Both the position numbers and the translations under genes were made by a program. A stretch of DNA of 64,000 nucleotides from positions 237,484,343-237,548,342 of the forward strand of contig CM068372.1 in NCBI GenBank assembly GCA_034769895.1, given 5' to 3'. This document shows positions 23,054 to 34,819 of this stretch, one piece after another. Every line of letters begins with the position of its first letter. The stretch's first letter is position 1. A model generated the notes under the pieces. The model searched no databases. It was not told the origin of the DNA and saw nothing but the letters and a program-made list of their open reading frames with translations. This DNA comes from Magicicada septendecula (lineage: Eukaryota; Arthropoda; Insecta; Hemiptera; Cicadidae).

Positions 23054-25199
23054 CCGTATTGGCCCGAATATAAGACGATGATTTTTTTCCTTAAAACGCC
23101 GTTTCAAAAACCATAGGCTACTCGTCTTATATGCGCAACCTAACATTTAAAAATTTCGTGTTAAGTGCCTAGCGTATTTTGTAACGTTCGCCAGCTGCAC
23201 AGGCTTGCCATATGCGTAGTGTGAATGAACATGCGTTTTATAATGAGCTCAAGGTCAAGGTCAAGGTGAAAATCCCAAGCACACTTTCACCACTGCGCTG
23301 AAGTACCGTATTGTTTCACAGATGTTAAAAGTTGTTCATTTTAAGGCCTTTATGCATCCGATTCAAATTGTATGATAAGTTTTGCACCCAGTTGATTCTG
23401 ACTTCTATCGTGCGTCAAAAATATCGGATGTGGGTGTGAAGAAACTCTTTCAGTGTTGCCATCATCAGTACTGAAAATGAATCCATGCGTGTTGTATGCA
23501 GCTTATCGGTTCATTTTTATAAGCCTCGGAAGCGGGATCCCATAGTGCTCTGTGTTCTGGATTTCGTCAGTTAGCCTTTCTATATTAATGTCTTCTATGT
23601 TTACAAAACAAATTAATAGAATCACACCATGACATGATTACTTGGTATAACTGCCCTCACCGACGCTAGGCAGGAAAGTTGGCAGCACTGACGTCTGAAA
23701 GTCATATGACAACTCAACATCTGAAAGTCATATGATAACTCACGCGAGTGCATAAACGAAACCAATATGGCCCGTGTATCTAAACAACTCGTTGCGTTTC
23801 CTAGGACACTGCGATGTTTTTGAGTATGGAACGATAAATTTATCATAGGACAGTGCACAAAATGGCCCATTTGTTTCTGTTGTTCTACATGATGTACGAG
23901 TTTTTATTGTAGGTTACTGTACAATATAAATCGGATGCATAAAAGGAGCCTAAGGATAAGTCAACAAAGTGAATACTCATGGCCAATCCACAAGTAAAGG
24001 ATAGTGTTGAACAGAAACGAAACCAAGGATATCCAATATCCCGGGAAGTTATTAGAATGAAGGCACTGGAGTGGCACGTGAGTTGAAAATTCCAATAACT
24101 GAATTTAAAGCAAGCTTGGGCTGGTGTAAACACATGATGCCACCTTCGGTTTTGTGTTTATCATGTCGCACTACCCTAGCGCAACACCTACCTGCAGATT
24201 ATACTGACAAATTGATTGCTTAACAGCGATATATTATAGAACTGAGGAAAGCCCACAATTACCTGCTTGGCCAAATGGCAAATGGTGACCAAACACCAGT
24301 GTTTTTCGATATGCCGTCAAATGTTACTGTGGACAAAAAGGGTGCAAAATCGATTATAATTAAATCTACAGGCAACGAAAAGTCACGCATTACTGTGACG
24401 CTAGGAGTAACTGCCGATAGAAGAAAACTTCCGCCGTACATTATTTTGAACATAAAAATTGTTTTTAGAGCTGGGATTGTTTTTAGAGCACAGGAAATGG
24501 GGTGGATGACTGAAGAACTCGTGGCAGATTGGCATAAGGTTGTTTGTGGACGTCAAACAGATGCTTTACTAGGGTAGAGAGGTAGTATTTCATGGTCACA
24601 CAAGTGAGAAAATAAAGAAGCTGATTGGAGAAATGAACACTGATCTTGTTATAATCCCTGGGAGAATGATTTCTCTTTTTCAAGTTTTAGTTGTGGTTGT
24701 TAATAAACCATTTAAGGACTACTTACGGAAGAACTATAGTGACTGGTTAATTAATGGAAATCACCAAGCATACAGTTACTGGCCCAGTGGATAATCACAA
24801 CCTGGGGAAAAATCAAAAGTGAATCCATTGTAAAGAGGTTTAAAAAATGTTGTGTTTCTAATAACATGGATGGGAGTGAGGATGACATTTTGTGGAATAC
24901 TCCAGTTATGAATCAGATTCCAGTACCAATTCTGAAGATGAACATGGAGAAGAAGAAGAAAACAAGGATGATGACTGGAACTAAAAACAGTAAGGTACTT
25001 TAACACTCATTATTTCACCTTTAATGTAAAATAGCCATATTTACTTGGTGTGACTTCAAGGTATGATATTTAGACCATTTAATTGTCTTTCTCATGCAAC
25101 ACCTCAAAAAATTCAGTGTGTCGTCTTATATGCACGCCCTTTTTTTCCTGTAAAACACCTTAAAAAATCTAGGGTCGTCTTATATTCGGGCCAAACCGG
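23054..25199 (+). mobile_element. Pogo-like DNA transposon with terminal inverted repeats
   Basis: Ends are CCGTATTGGCCCGAATATAA (from 23054) and, inverted from 25199, CCGGTTTGGCCCGAATATAA; the match runs on through GACGA to about 27 bases with two mismatches. TA flanks both sides (23052-23053, 25200-25201). It encodes a decayed pogo-type transposase. Confidence 0.85.
23900..24984 (+). pseudogene. Pogo-type (DDE_1) transposase, decayed
   Basis: The order of pieces is that of pogo/Tigger-like transposases: a helix-turn-helix part (YPISREVIRMKALEW, KASLGWCKHMMPP, TTLAQHLPADYTDKL), RYIIELRKAHNYLLGQMANG, then the catalytic block DQTPVFFDMPSNVTVDKKGA (24293 onward, the longest open frame, 24275-24577), GWMTEELVADWHKVVCGR, NTDLVIIPGRMISLF and NKPFKDYLRKNYSDWL. 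The C-terminus is acidic (HGEEEENKDDDWN, stop at 24982-24984). Frames change several times, and the DSFRAH-type second Asp region near 24580 is lost. Confidence 0.8.
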
Positions 25200-25201
25200 T
25201 A

Positions 25202-26408
25202 ATTTTATAATTTGTTTCTTTTTATGAGGAAAACTAATAATAAAGTAATTAAACTAAATTTTACTCATATGATATGACTTGTTCTATCTACTTTGATATA
25301 TAAGTGTTCCATGGGAATGTTCATAATTTGGGCAGTAAGTAAATGTAATCATCTCCCACACGTATTTACTTATACACTGATATAAACATTACTACATCTT
25401 CAATAAACTGCTACCTGTTGTATCGGTCACACCTCGATTAAATTTAATACTACAACAATATATCAGAATTATAAGAAATCCTAGAAAGACAGGTTCAAAA
25501 AAGATTATATCTGTCAAATCATATTGTTACTACTGTTAAATACTATGAGAGTGCTTGATCTAATTATAAGACCATGCGCCCTAACTTCTCTGAATTTATA
25601 AAAAAATTACTGCACTTTTCTATCAACACAACGTACGTTTTTTTCTGATCAGCAGTTTGTGCTCATGTAATTTGGAACTCTAAGGTAACTTCCCGTAACA
25701 GTTATAATTTAAATGATCACACACACGCACACGCGCACACACACACACACACACACCTTTGTATATGTTACTACACACCTTGTACAAGGGGAGTGGCACT
25801 ACTGTACATTCTCCCTTATATGACTACAAAGTAAACCTCTATAAGTTTTCTACAGTTTACAAAATGTGGCTGATACAAGTACCATTTATGTCTATATTTA
25901 TTCAAACATTGGTATAACACATGTATGTACAGCTAGCTAAATTGCAGAACAGCATTAAATCATACACATGAATAGCTGGAAGTATGACATTTCTTAATAT
26001 TACATAAACAATCAGGCATAAATTCAATTTTTGTCCGCATAAAAGTACATATTCTTTCTTAGTAATAAACAATATTTTACAATTATTATTTTTTCTAACA
26101 ACAGGAACAACAAAATTATAATATACTTACCTACCTATTTACTTAATATAAAATTCAACAAAAAATTCTGAACATACAAATACTTTTCAAGTTATTATAA
26201 TTTCAAATTAAGAGTTCTTACATAAAAATTTTATATACAGCTGTTCATACCATTTATACATAAGATTTGTTCAAATCTATTTTTACATTTTTTTTTATTA
26301 TTTTAAAATGTTGAGTACAAAATAATCTTTTGGAAATTAAAATAAGCCTAAAAACTTACATTTTCCCATCATTTTTCAATTACACAATATAAAAAAAAAA
26401 ACAGCATC
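25202..26408. other. Region downstream of ATAD1 stop, including its probable 3' UTR
   Basis: AT-rich, no ORF of note. A (CA)n run lies at 25722-25756. TTTATT near 26290-26310 reads as AATAAA on the minus strand and could be the ATAD1 polyadenylation signal, about 100 bases past the stop. Confidence 0.4.
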
Positions 26409-26571
26409 TTAGTCTAATGCTACTGGTATTAAACCACAGTGGCGTCTAGAATCTTTCATTTTTTTGAAAGACTTTAAAAGATCGTCCATAGTAATCGGCC
26501 TAAGAGCATCATGAAATTCTTCACTTTCATCATTTGGTGAAGACTCAGATCCTGAACTTCCAGAAGACAGT
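26409..26571 (-). CDS. ATAD1: ATAD1/Msp1 AAA-ATPase, last coding exon
   Basis: The minus-strand acceptor TTTTAATAG is followed by an exon that reads LSSGSSGSESSPNDESEEFH, continues ALRPITMDDLLKSFKKMKDS, and ends PVALD with stop TAA at 26411-26409. RPIT.DDL...I.KMK matches the C-terminal helix of ATAD1 (RPVQQQDLHRAIEKMKKSK in the human protein). The first base completes a Lys codon begun by AA at the end of the previous exon, so phases agree. ATAD1/Msp1 is a membrane-anchored AAA ATPase of the outer mitochondrial and peroxisomal membranes that extracts mislocalised tail-anchored proteins. Confidence 0.85.
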
Positions 26572-26722
26572 CTATTAAAAACGATACAGATTTAAATAAT
26601 TAAAATTAAAAATGTACAGCTACAATCTAACAAAAAATAAAAAATAAATTATTTACTTGATAAAATATAAATTTATATTATATTATATTTATACTATAGG
26701 TAATTTTATACCTATTTATTTG

Positions 26723-26755
<33 letters not shown>

Positions 26756-26990
26756 TGTCTACAAGAGCTGTTATTAAACAACTGATTTTAAATATACTTA
26801 AGTACTAATTACTTCTTTATCTATTTATACTTTATCCAATAGTTCAGAAAAACTGTCAAACACTGTAAAAATACAATAAAATATAAATTATTCTTGTAAG
26901 GAAAATATGGTTTATTATTTATACCTAAAATTATAATTTAACACACATACACACAATTATAACACACAAAAGTTCTCTGTCATCCCTTTA

Positions 26991-27068
26991 CAAATTTATT
27001 TACATACTGCTTTAACATTTTGGTTAAGTCAAATTTATTTACATACTGCTTTAACATTTTGGTTAAGT
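26991..27068. repeat. Two-copy 39-bp tandem duplication
   Basis: The unit begins CAAATTTATTTACATACTGC and is repeated exactly at 26991-27029 and 27030-27068. Identity of copies suggests a recent event. Confidence 0.9.
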
Positions 27069-27932
27069 TAGTTCCTGGATTTCAGACTTATATGTTTAAC
27101 AATCCATCACATCATAATTAATTATCAACTGGGTCTGAAATATTAGGACTATTGGACTTAAGGGTCAATGTCTGTATTACATCATCCAATGAAAACAGCA
27201 GATTATTGCTGTGTCTGATCCTGATGGTGCCACATTAAAAATGGTTTGACTGAGCAATAGGTGGGAATGTTGTACCTCTTGTCCTTAGTAGCTGGAGGGA
27301 TAAGGTGGACTTACTTAATGTACCGAGTCTTTCCATAAATTTAGATGACACAAATTAGATTATTTTTTTTATTTATAAAGACTAGATAGAAAACACTGCA
27401 TGCAGAATTTATACAAAAATCCTACTGGCTCTATAATATAATGAATCCAAAATTTGGAAAACCAGTTTTCATAGAGTTGGGTACAAACTATATGCATCAT
27501 ATCCATGTTAAATATGCAGTGCTGAGTAAATACATTGTGTGATTTTAACAGAAGTAAAATATGCCGACATTTTATCATGGGATTCAATGGGTAATATCAC
27601 AAATTTTGTAAGGTAACAAGAAAAACTGAAATAACAGTTGCAAACCTTATTACAGTTATTGAAACCTTATAACTGGACGATCAAGAAGAATGGCAAATTG
27701 TGGACTAACAATGGGAATAACAAACATTAAATGAAGGATGATAAGAAAATACAAACTATTTAATTAGTACTGTCATGAAACAATAATGAATAATATACTG
27801 CACACTGTTTAAAAACAATTTTAATGTCAATTTACAGACAATAACAACTGCACTAATAATAATTGACATATGAAACAAGTAAACAATGAACTCCTAAATT
27901 TGACACTATACAACTTCAATTTCATGCCAAAT

Positions 27933-28116
27933 TCCAATATCCTGGGAAGTTATTAGAACGAAGGCACTAGAGTGGCATGTGAGTTGAAAATTCCAATAAC
28001 TGAATTTAAAGCAAGCTTGGGCTGGTGTAAACACATATGCCACCTTCGGTTTTGTGTTTATCACGTCGCACTACCCTAGCGCAACACCTACCTGCAGATT
28101 ATACTGACAAATTGAT
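27933..28116 (+). mobile_element. Fragment of the pogo-like transposon (helix-turn-helix part)
   Basis: Matches about 24030-24214 with few differences (for example GGGAAGTTATTAGAA, CTTGGGCTGGTGTAAACACA, CTACCTGCAGATTATACTG). It covers the DNA-binding part of the transposase only, without terminal repeats. Its edge is about 50 bases from the ATAD1 splice donor. Confidence 0.85.
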
Positions 28117-28164
28117 CAACATCATGACATTATTAGCAATCAACACATAAGAAGTTCCACTTAC

Positions 28165-28373
28165 TTGTTAGTTCTATTACTAATAGAGGTGTGATAAACT
28201 GTGGACCTAGTGTAATCACGGACTCGATACACTGATGCATTCCGACATAATTCACGTAGATCTGACCCAGAAAAGCCGTCACTCAACTCTCCAAGTTTTG
28301 TTATATCAACATCTGGTGCTACTGGTTCACCATCAAGTATTAACTCTAAAATAGCCTTTCTCTGTGTTGTGTT
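28165..28373 (-). CDS. ATAD1: ATAD1/Msp1 AAA-ATPase, penultimate exon
   Basis: Acceptor TTTGTACAG (ends 28374) is followed by NTTQRKAILELILDGEPV, then DVDITKLGELSDGFSGSDLR and ELCRNASVYRVRDYTRSTVY. GFSGSDLRELCRNA is the sensor-2 helix of AAA proteins and matches ATAD1 GFSGSDLKEMCRDA. The donor is AA|GTAAGT. The exon starts in phase 0, as the preceding exon ends, and leaves two bases (AA) for the last exon. An alternative upstream Met in the intron was rejected since the CAG before NTTQ is the acceptor. Confidence 0.9.
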
Positions 28374-28836
28374 CTGTACAAACATAAAAATTATTTAATT
28401 TTTTAAATATCAAAAATAAGCTCATACTAAACAAAACAATACTAATAAAACAATATAATTTATAAAATACGACCCTACGTTTAGTCATTTAATGTTACAG
28501 TGTGGATGCTCCTGTAAGCTTTTAAACAGTTTGCTTTCACGAATTTTTAGGGGTATGGTTGACTATATACAAATTATGGTGAAAAGGAGAATGGAAATAA
28601 TAAAAATCCAACCACATTAATTAAGTCCAAACCCATGATTCACACATCTCCCATAGCAGCAATCTGTTAACTTTGATCTTTGACAACTCTTGGTATTACT
28701 CTGGTATCATTTTTACAAGCTTGTAAATGATATTACCTTGTGTCATTAACTTTGTAAATGAAATGACGTGTGGTGTTTTCTGTTACAACAAAGAGCAAAA
28801 ATAACATATCTGCATTAAAAAGTTATATTAATCGTT
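28374..28836. other. Intron segment, nothing recognised
   Basis: No coding region, repeat or element end supported. Confidence 0.45.
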
Positions 28837-29290
28837 TCACTGACACCGCTGTGAGTAACCTACCCTACACCCCAGTGCTGGGAAAATTTTGCGTTTACAT
28901 GTAATTGCAATTAGATGTAGTCTCCTACAAACAGCACCATCATACCTGCTGGTGGAACTGCAAATCCCATCAAGTTTGTTATAGAAGCTCTCTTTCTCTA
29001 TCTCCTCCTCCTCAGTTGTTGGAGGATGATCTGATAATGTTGTTATATTCCTGAATCTCCCTTTCAACCTTATTTTACATATTCTATCATTTATGGTTTC
29101 ATAGTCTACAAGGCTGTCCCTGATTTTTTTTTTCATGAATCCTGTCCCAAATAATCCTGTTCGCTGCTCTGGTCCACTATATATCATGCTATAATCTGTC
29201 TTATCAATCATTCCATTATCCGGCTAGCATTAATGAATGGCCAGTGTATCAATGTTACGTCCCACTGTTTCACCAGCAATTTCCTGCCTC
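28837..29290 (-). pseudogene. Non-LTR retrotransposon endonuclease fragment
   Basis: Minus-strand frame at 29211-28837 reads [60 protein letters not shown] and [32 protein letters not shown] and the following AHAPT-like HPPTTEEE are diagnostic of the apurinic-type endonuclease of LINE elements. Upstream bases to 29290 continue the similarity out of frame. It breaks off before the GDFNA motif. Confidence 0.75.
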
Positions 29291-29336
29291 TATCCTGTTA
29301 AAAATAGTTTAGAAAGGACAATTAGTTTACAAATAG

Positions 29337-29440
29337 GTGGGGAAGGACAAAAACCAAAAACTGGCAGCTGGATGGTATTCACTGCATAATAAGAACATCA
29401 ATATTGGGGCCATGCTCATTGAATTTGCTATGAGCAAATT
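29337..29440 (+). pseudogene. Short LINE endonuclease-like fragment
   Basis: GWYSLHNKNINIGAMLIEFA resembles the G.HSLHD.TNDNG.RLI.FA stretch near the end of LINE endonucleases. Short; moderately supported. Adjacent to an oppositely oriented RT fragment. Confidence 0.45.
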
Positions 29441-29880
29441 TTTATTAACACTTTTGTTCTTATTGGTTCCTTGCCTTTACCTTTGTTTTTACAGTGGATA
29501 TTTTCAAATTGTATTGTTTGCAAATATGATAAAGCATAAAAAATGTTTTTTTGTAAAACAGATTCTTTATTTCGAATTACAAGCAAGTTGTCAGTACACA
29601 ACAGCACATTCAAATATGTATCTTGTGATATCTTAATACCAAGGTTCACTAGTTGTTTCCATTTGCTTACTAGAGCATCGATATAAATGTTAAAAAGAGT
29701 AGGCGATATACTGCACCCTTGTCTAATGACAGATATTTGTTGAGAGATCCCACAATTATTTTCAATAGCTATTTGGTTCTATTACATAGGCCTTGCATAG
29801 TTCTTTTTGTTGTGGGTATCCCTCCCCCGTTCATCTAACACATAACACAGCATATTTCTATCAACTCTAACAAAAACATT
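29420..29880 (-). pseudogene. Non-LTR reverse transcriptase fragment
   Basis: Minus-strand translation gives CGISQQISVIRQGCSISPTL, continuing FNIYIDALVSKWK, the RQGC.LSP.LFN.Y.D motif before the RT catalytic box. The FADD/YADD-type box is degraded to CTDN (VLLCTDNLLVI). Stops are present upstream. The order relative to the EN fragment at 28837-29290 is wrong for one element, so these are separate pieces. Confidence 0.7.
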
Positions 29881-30120
29881 CTAGAAGAAATAGGACACTT
29901 CAACATGGATAGTGGCTATTACAGAAACCAAAAAGAATGGCAGAAAGGTAGTGAGCGAATACAAGATGCACATCTACAGTGGTGTTAAAACTTGCAGATG
30001 TCTCCCTTTCTATAAGAAATATAAAGGACTGGGATGCTATTAATGAAAAAATTATACAGGTTGATATTAGATTAAAAGTATGTAATGTAGTAATTTGAGT
30101 TTATGCTCTCTTCAAATAAC
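29880..30120 (+). pseudogene. Non-LTR endonuclease fragment, plus strand, left of the 30-kb LTR
   Basis: Readable SLSIRNIKDWDAINEKIIQ, VDIRLKVCNVVI, VYAPSSNNN resembles the LINE endonuclease stretch with INERI and YAPT. It probably continues at 31344 after the inserted LTR. Confidence 0.6.
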
Positions 30121-31343
30121 AATACTTTATATTGAAGAAGTATATTGTGGAGGCACAAACTTTCTACCTTTTAATACGCCCCATAATTCACTTACCCAGA
30201 TTCCGTTAAACTTACCTTTTATATAAAAACTCCCCAGAAGATTCCAAACTCGCTAACAAGGTGCCACGATGTTTTAAGGATATACATCGAAACCAAAATA
30301 CTTACACATACTTAATTTTGATCATGAAATGCCCTTAGATCAGAAGATTCAACAGGTTTCGTTTAGACGAATTCTCGATGCAGAACTCAGGTTACGGGTG
30401 TAACATAATAATTAGATTAACACATTTTTATGCTATTTAAACCAACTCTTTTATTTCAAACACTTTTCAAATACTTTCTTTCTTTCTCTTTTCTTTATGA
30501 AATATTATTTGTTTCTTATTTATTACGTTATCTCTTATTTATTCTTACCTCTATCATGTATAAGTTAAAAAGTTTTATTCTACCTAACAAACCAGTACCG
30601 TACTTTAACTTTTGATGTCTTTTTTCAAATTTCCTCACACACACACACTCTCACGTTCTTTACATTTCTCTTTCACCCCCCTTTTTCTGAATTTTCAATA
30701 TTTAAGACTTTGTTGACCAACATATTCACAGTACTTAACTTTCTCCTTGCCATTCCAATTGTTCTGCCATCTTCACGTTCACTTACACTGTCCCTACCAC
30801 ACAACAGCTATCACTGTTTTTTTCAAGTTTCTGTATCTAGTAAATTCATTTTACTTTCTTCGCAGTCTCGTTCGAATATAATTTTGGGGTAGGCCGGGCG
30901 TACTCACACGCACCGGCCTCCCGTCATTATATTTCACTGATACTGTTGCTGAGCTACCGACTATGCTGGTTGACGAGTGGTGAACAACTGCGAACCTCGT
31001 GCGCGCTTGGTTGCATGCCTGCCAAGCGTTAGGCATTGGCCGCGTGGTCTCACCTCATTCTGTGATTGGTTGAAATGCGGCGAGCGGGAATAATTCGCCT
31101 TACTTCCGTTATGAATTTTGGGTCGGAGATTATATACTTTCCCATGCCCTTTTGTGTCCTCTGAGCACATGTCGCAAAAGGCGGCACACGCGCGCGCACG
31201 CACACACATTCCAACGTTATAATTTCTTTTGTACCTGACTCTGCCTCGTATGGTTTCAACCATAGGGTGTTTCAAAAAGTTACATACAAATAGTTAAAAT
31301 CAAAATTATAAAATTAAAAACCCTCTTGCTTTGTTCCGTTACA
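30121..31343 (-). repeat. LTR 3, probably solo, inside a LINE endonuclease
   Basis: Resembles LTR 1 and LTR 2 in block order (CTTACCTTTTATATAAAAAC, the GCCACGATGTTTTAAGG block, TTAACACATTTTTATG) and ends TTCCGTTACA at 31343. Minus-strand GGTAAGT donor at 30216-30210. LINE endonuclease sequence lies on both sides and no PBS or gag is attached, fitting a solo LTR. The left boundary is approximate and I could not show a target duplication. Confidence 0.5.
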
Positions 31344-31968
31344 ACATAAAATTTCAGATTAACTAAACTTTCAGATATAGTTAGTAACAGAAAAGAAACA
31401 GATATGTTCAGTGATTTTAATGCCCATGTTGGACCACGAAGAAATAATGCCATTGTAGGGCGTTTTTGAGATAATAATGTTAATGACAAGTGAGAGATAT
31501 TGACAGAAATATGCCAGCAACATTCATTCAAAATCAGAAATGGATTTTTTGAAAACATGATGTCCATAAGCGTAGTTGGGTACAACCAACTCTCCAAGGA
31601 AAATCCATACTTGACTTGGGGTTATTAGTAAACAACACACCCCACTACAATGACATTCAGGTTCACAGAGGGGCACAATGTGGGCACTGACCACAACCTT
31701 GTAACAGCAAAGATATTTTTTCTACAGATTACTCATCACAGACACAAAGCAAGTGATGCCACTACTAGACAGATACACATTATAAGATTTAATTTAGAAA
31801 TTTAAAGAATGGCTTTACAATTTTCTTAAAACTTTAAACTTAATTTGAACTTAGGTAACATAATGTATTCAAGTGGATTAAACATGTATTACAACACAGT
31901 TAAACATGTACTGGAAACCACCAAAAAAAGTATTAGGGAGATTGCCGATTGCCTGAAAATAACAACAC
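31344..31968 (+). pseudogene. Non-LTR endonuclease fragment, right of the 30-kb LTR
   Basis: Readable KLSDIVSNRKETDMFSDFNA then HVGPRRNNAIVGRF, TEICQQHSFKIRNGFF and EGHNVGTDHNLVTAKIFF. SDFNAHVG and GTDHNLVTAKI are the catalytic-region motifs GDFNA and GSDHHLV of LINE endonucleases. The sequence stops at element E (31973). Confidence 0.75.
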
Positions 31969-31972
31969 ACAT
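31969..31972. repeat. Target-site duplication ACAT of element E, left
   Basis: ACAT precedes the LTR and recurs at 45015-45018. Confidence 0.8.
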
Positions 31973-33066
31973 TGTAATGGGTCTAAATTTATTTAAATAT
32001 TATTATGTAATTTCATAAATTCTATAACTTGTAAAGATGAGGCCCCTTTGAGGTGACACGAGAACCAGTAAATATGAGTCAGTAAATTTCCATGGCCTTA
32101 TAAGGTTATAAAGAAAATCTATTTATAGCCAGTGACCAACACATTAAGTATTTGTTGACGAGAAACAGGAAATTACGAGTTGAAGAGGTGAAACTCAACC
32201 CAACGGAACGTTATATATTGATGACGAGACGTACAGTGGGGAGCAGGGTGAAGCAGTTTGAGACGCATCGAACGGAAAGTTTTGTAACACGGAAGCCAGT
32301 CGACATTCATCTCTCGCTGTGTGCAGCAGCAGTCGTCTCGCCCGCATACAACAGAAAATGTGAACTTATATCTATTTTAAAATACAAACAGTTCTTGGCT
32401 AAATATTCATCCATAATTGCAGTAAATTGACAGTTCGGCCGTAAAATGTGAAAGTGCAACAGTAAAATAAAACAGCAAACAGTGTAAACAACGCACGCCA
32501 TGTGGTGAAATTCTACGCAGCCTAATAAAGAGAAGTAGACATTTCAACAATAAATACCATTTCAAAATTATTTAAAATACTGGCATTTTAAATTGAGCTC
32601 AAATAAAAAGAAATGTAGAAGTGTGAAAGAGTGCGTGATTGAGTGAATGACAAAATATAGGCCTAAAAAGAAGTGTTGAGTTGCGTAATTTTGATATACG
32701 TAGTATTTTGATATCGTAGTTTATTAATAATCAGTTTTACGCTTTAAGGCGAAATAAGTGTGTTCATGATCTTTTCTGTGTTCTCAAAGAAATATAAATA
32801 ATGGTATGTTTTACTTGATTTGTGTATTGTTATTTGTATTTGCCCCCAGTTCTCTGCCTGAGTACACTAAACGATTTCCTGGACCAAACATTACAGATAA
32901 TCATATAATTTTATTATATACGTACTGTAGCACCAAAATCAGTAAAGTTTCAATTTTTTTAAATTATTGAATAAGGGCTTTTCGAAATTATTATAATTTC
33001 ATCATCAGTTCACACTCAATTATTAAAATATAATTTTAATTACTCAAATTAATGAGTAAGACTTCA
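31973..33066 (+). repeat. 5' LTR of element E
   Basis: TGTAATGGGTC...GACTTCA, 1094 bp. Close to 44029-45014, which lacks about 115 bases present here around 32905-33020 and has small indels. GA|GTAAGA donor-like sequence sits 12 nt before its end. Confidence 0.85.
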
Positions 33067-33068
33067 GT

Positions 33069-33086
33069 TGGCACCCGATTAACAGT
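33069..33086 (+). promoter_or_regulatory. Degenerate primer-binding site of element E
   Basis: TGGCACCCGATTAACAG begins 2 nt after the LTR. It resembles the tRNA-Lys site TGGCGCCCGAACAG with changes, so it may be decayed. Confidence 0.55.
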
Positions 33087-33468
33087 GACATTGTACATTA
33101 ACAGTGAAATTTACATTAAAGTTGATTTACAATTTAGTCGAAAAATGGCAGAGAAAGACGCAAATACAAATTTAGATGAAAGCGTAGAGGTAGGGTCAGT
33201 GTTGAATGTTACCCAAGATCATATGGTAACGACTAATGAAATTGTTAGTGAAAATGTTGTCAAAATAGATGTAAATGAAACTGTAGTAGCTGGGGGTAGT
33301 AGAGATAACGAGGTAAATATATTTAACCAATTAGCGTTGATGATGGAAATGATAAATAGTAAGTTTGGACAACAAAACAAGAATAATGATAAGAAAAATG
33401 ATAATTTAAACACGAGTTTAAATGAATTTAAAATTTAAATCACAAATCTGAAATCAAATCGGAGATAA

Positions 33469-33472
33469 ATGT
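33469..33472. repeat. Target-site duplication ATGT of element F, left
   Basis: ATGT precedes the LTR and recurs at 41497-41500. Removing 33473-41500 restores continuous E sequence. Confidence 0.85.
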
Positions 33473-34255
33473 TGTAGCGGGTCGAATTTTGGGTGTTTTT
33501 ATTTTTACCGTATGGGGCATTTATATATTTTTATTCAGTTCGTTTTCGGTCGGGAGCTTTATAAAACATTGCGAAATAATTGTATTGTGCAACGTATTTG
33601 TCCGTACAACAGAACAGTGAAACAACGCTATAAGACGCAGTTGTTGTTGAGGAATGCGGCGGAGCATCTGCACCTCCACAAAATTCTGAGAACTTTGTAC
33701 CTGTGTGTGGCAGCGCACATACGCAACTGCTCAATCACGCTCAAAGGACGCTCTAACAAAAAACCAAGATGGCTAGAGAGAATAATATTTGTCGTCTTCT
33801 TCAAGATCCCCCGGAAGCACTGTTTTAAGTCCGGCCCACTTAAATGACGTCAGCCACTGTCTATAGAAGATCATGTGCGACATTGACTCAAAAACCACAT
33901 GCATAGCATGGGCCGAAGCCCAAGGCTGTGATTTCCATCAAAAAGTATGAGATCACGTTAGCTACACCTGCGACGTTTTCCTGCCCAGTTAGTCGTTGAT
34001 CGTGTCGGCCGACACAGCGCCGAGTGCGCCCTGCTAACTCTTACAGTTTTATTTTAAAGCAAAAGTGAAATAACAGTTTAAATCCATGTAACCGCGGTTA
34101 ATACCATTCAGTGAAGAATATCTACGTTTAGTTCCGGACAAACCAGTGATTGCCAAACGTTAAATAGTGAGTGCGAATGATGACCACGTTGCCGACTATA
34201 GAATTTCACAACATGTTTAAGGGTTCGGGGTAATAAAAATGTTCAGGGGAGGGTG

Positions 34256-34262
34256 TATAAAT
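34256..34262 (+). promoter_or_regulatory. TATA box in the F 5' LTR
   Basis: TATAAAT in a GGGAGGGTGTATAAATTGAG context, also at 41111-41117 in the 3' LTR. Probable start of R about 25-30 bases downstream. Confidence 0.55.
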
Positions 34263-34585
34263 TGAGAGAATGAGTGAATGGCAGGCTGGGCTCTGTCTGT
34301 ATATTTGTTTTGTATAGTGATCACTAAGGTAAGCTCTTAGAATAAGTAGCATGTAGCAGAGGCTAACCGAACAAAGAAAACTGTAACTTAATCTGTAAAA
34401 CAATGATCAAAAGTTTTGAACAAAATTTAAATATGATTCTGATTAATTAAAAAATCTAATTTCTCTTCTACAAAATTGCGAGTTAAAATTCTTTCAAAAC
34501 CCTAGTTCGTTATATGTATCGTCAGAGTTCGTCGAACGAAATGGGTTAGTCCACACTATGCGATCCGGCCAGATCAAAGTTGAAA

Positions 34586-34592
34586 GGTAAGT
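34586..34592 (+). promoter_or_regulatory. Splice-donor consensus in the F LTR, upstream of the PBS
   Basis: GAAAG|GTAAGTG is a near-perfect 5' splice site, 50 bases before the LTR end. Splicing from here would remove the PBS from the RNA. Equivalent sequences exist in every LTR of the window. Confidence 0.6.
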
Positions 34593-34643
34593 GGGAGTTT
34601 TAATCTGAATAGATCAAATATCCAAAATTAATAAAGTTACAAT

Positions 34644-34661
34644 TGGTGCCGCGACCAGGAT
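34644..34661 (+). promoter_or_regulatory. Primer-binding site 1 of element F
   Basis: TGGTGCCGCGACCAGGAT starts 2 nt after the 5' LTR. It ends in the CCAGGAT found in the G and left-edge PBS, not in the tRNA-Lys type. Confidence 0.7.
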
Positions 34662-34819
34662 TTAATATAACTGAAGAGGGGTTATTTTAACACCGGCCTA
34701 CATCTGACGATGCATAGCGAAGTAGGGTTATGAAAGCAAATTGATTTGGTAAAATATCAGTTTTGAAATAAAATTATTAGTTGACAGTTGTTACGTAAGA
34801 AAGAATAGATAAAGTAAAA

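Larger units (their letters stand above)
26572..28164 (-). other. ATAD1 last intron
   Basis: 1593 bases between donor GTAAGT (28164-28159) and acceptor AG (26573-26572). It holds a (GT)n run at about 26728-26754, a perfect 39-bp tandem duplication (26991-27029 and 27030-27068), and a pogo fragment at 27933-28116. Confidence 0.8.
33473..34641 (+). repeat. 5' LTR of element F
   Basis: TGTAGCGGGTCG...GTTACA, 1169 bp, almost identical to 40314-41496 apart from 14 extra bases there. TATAAAT at 34256-34262 is a likely core promoter; G|GTAAGT donor at 34586-34592; AATAAA 34630-34635 near the end. Confidence 0.9.

Noticed and set aside
29337-29636. 99-codon ORF with a hydrophobic stretch as a membrane protein
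   Set aside because: It overlaps a LINE endonuclease-like start and is antisense to an RT fragment.
30121-31343. Complete LTR element at 30-31 kb
   Set aside because: No PBS, gag or PPT is attached and no target duplication could be shown; treated as a probable solo LTR.
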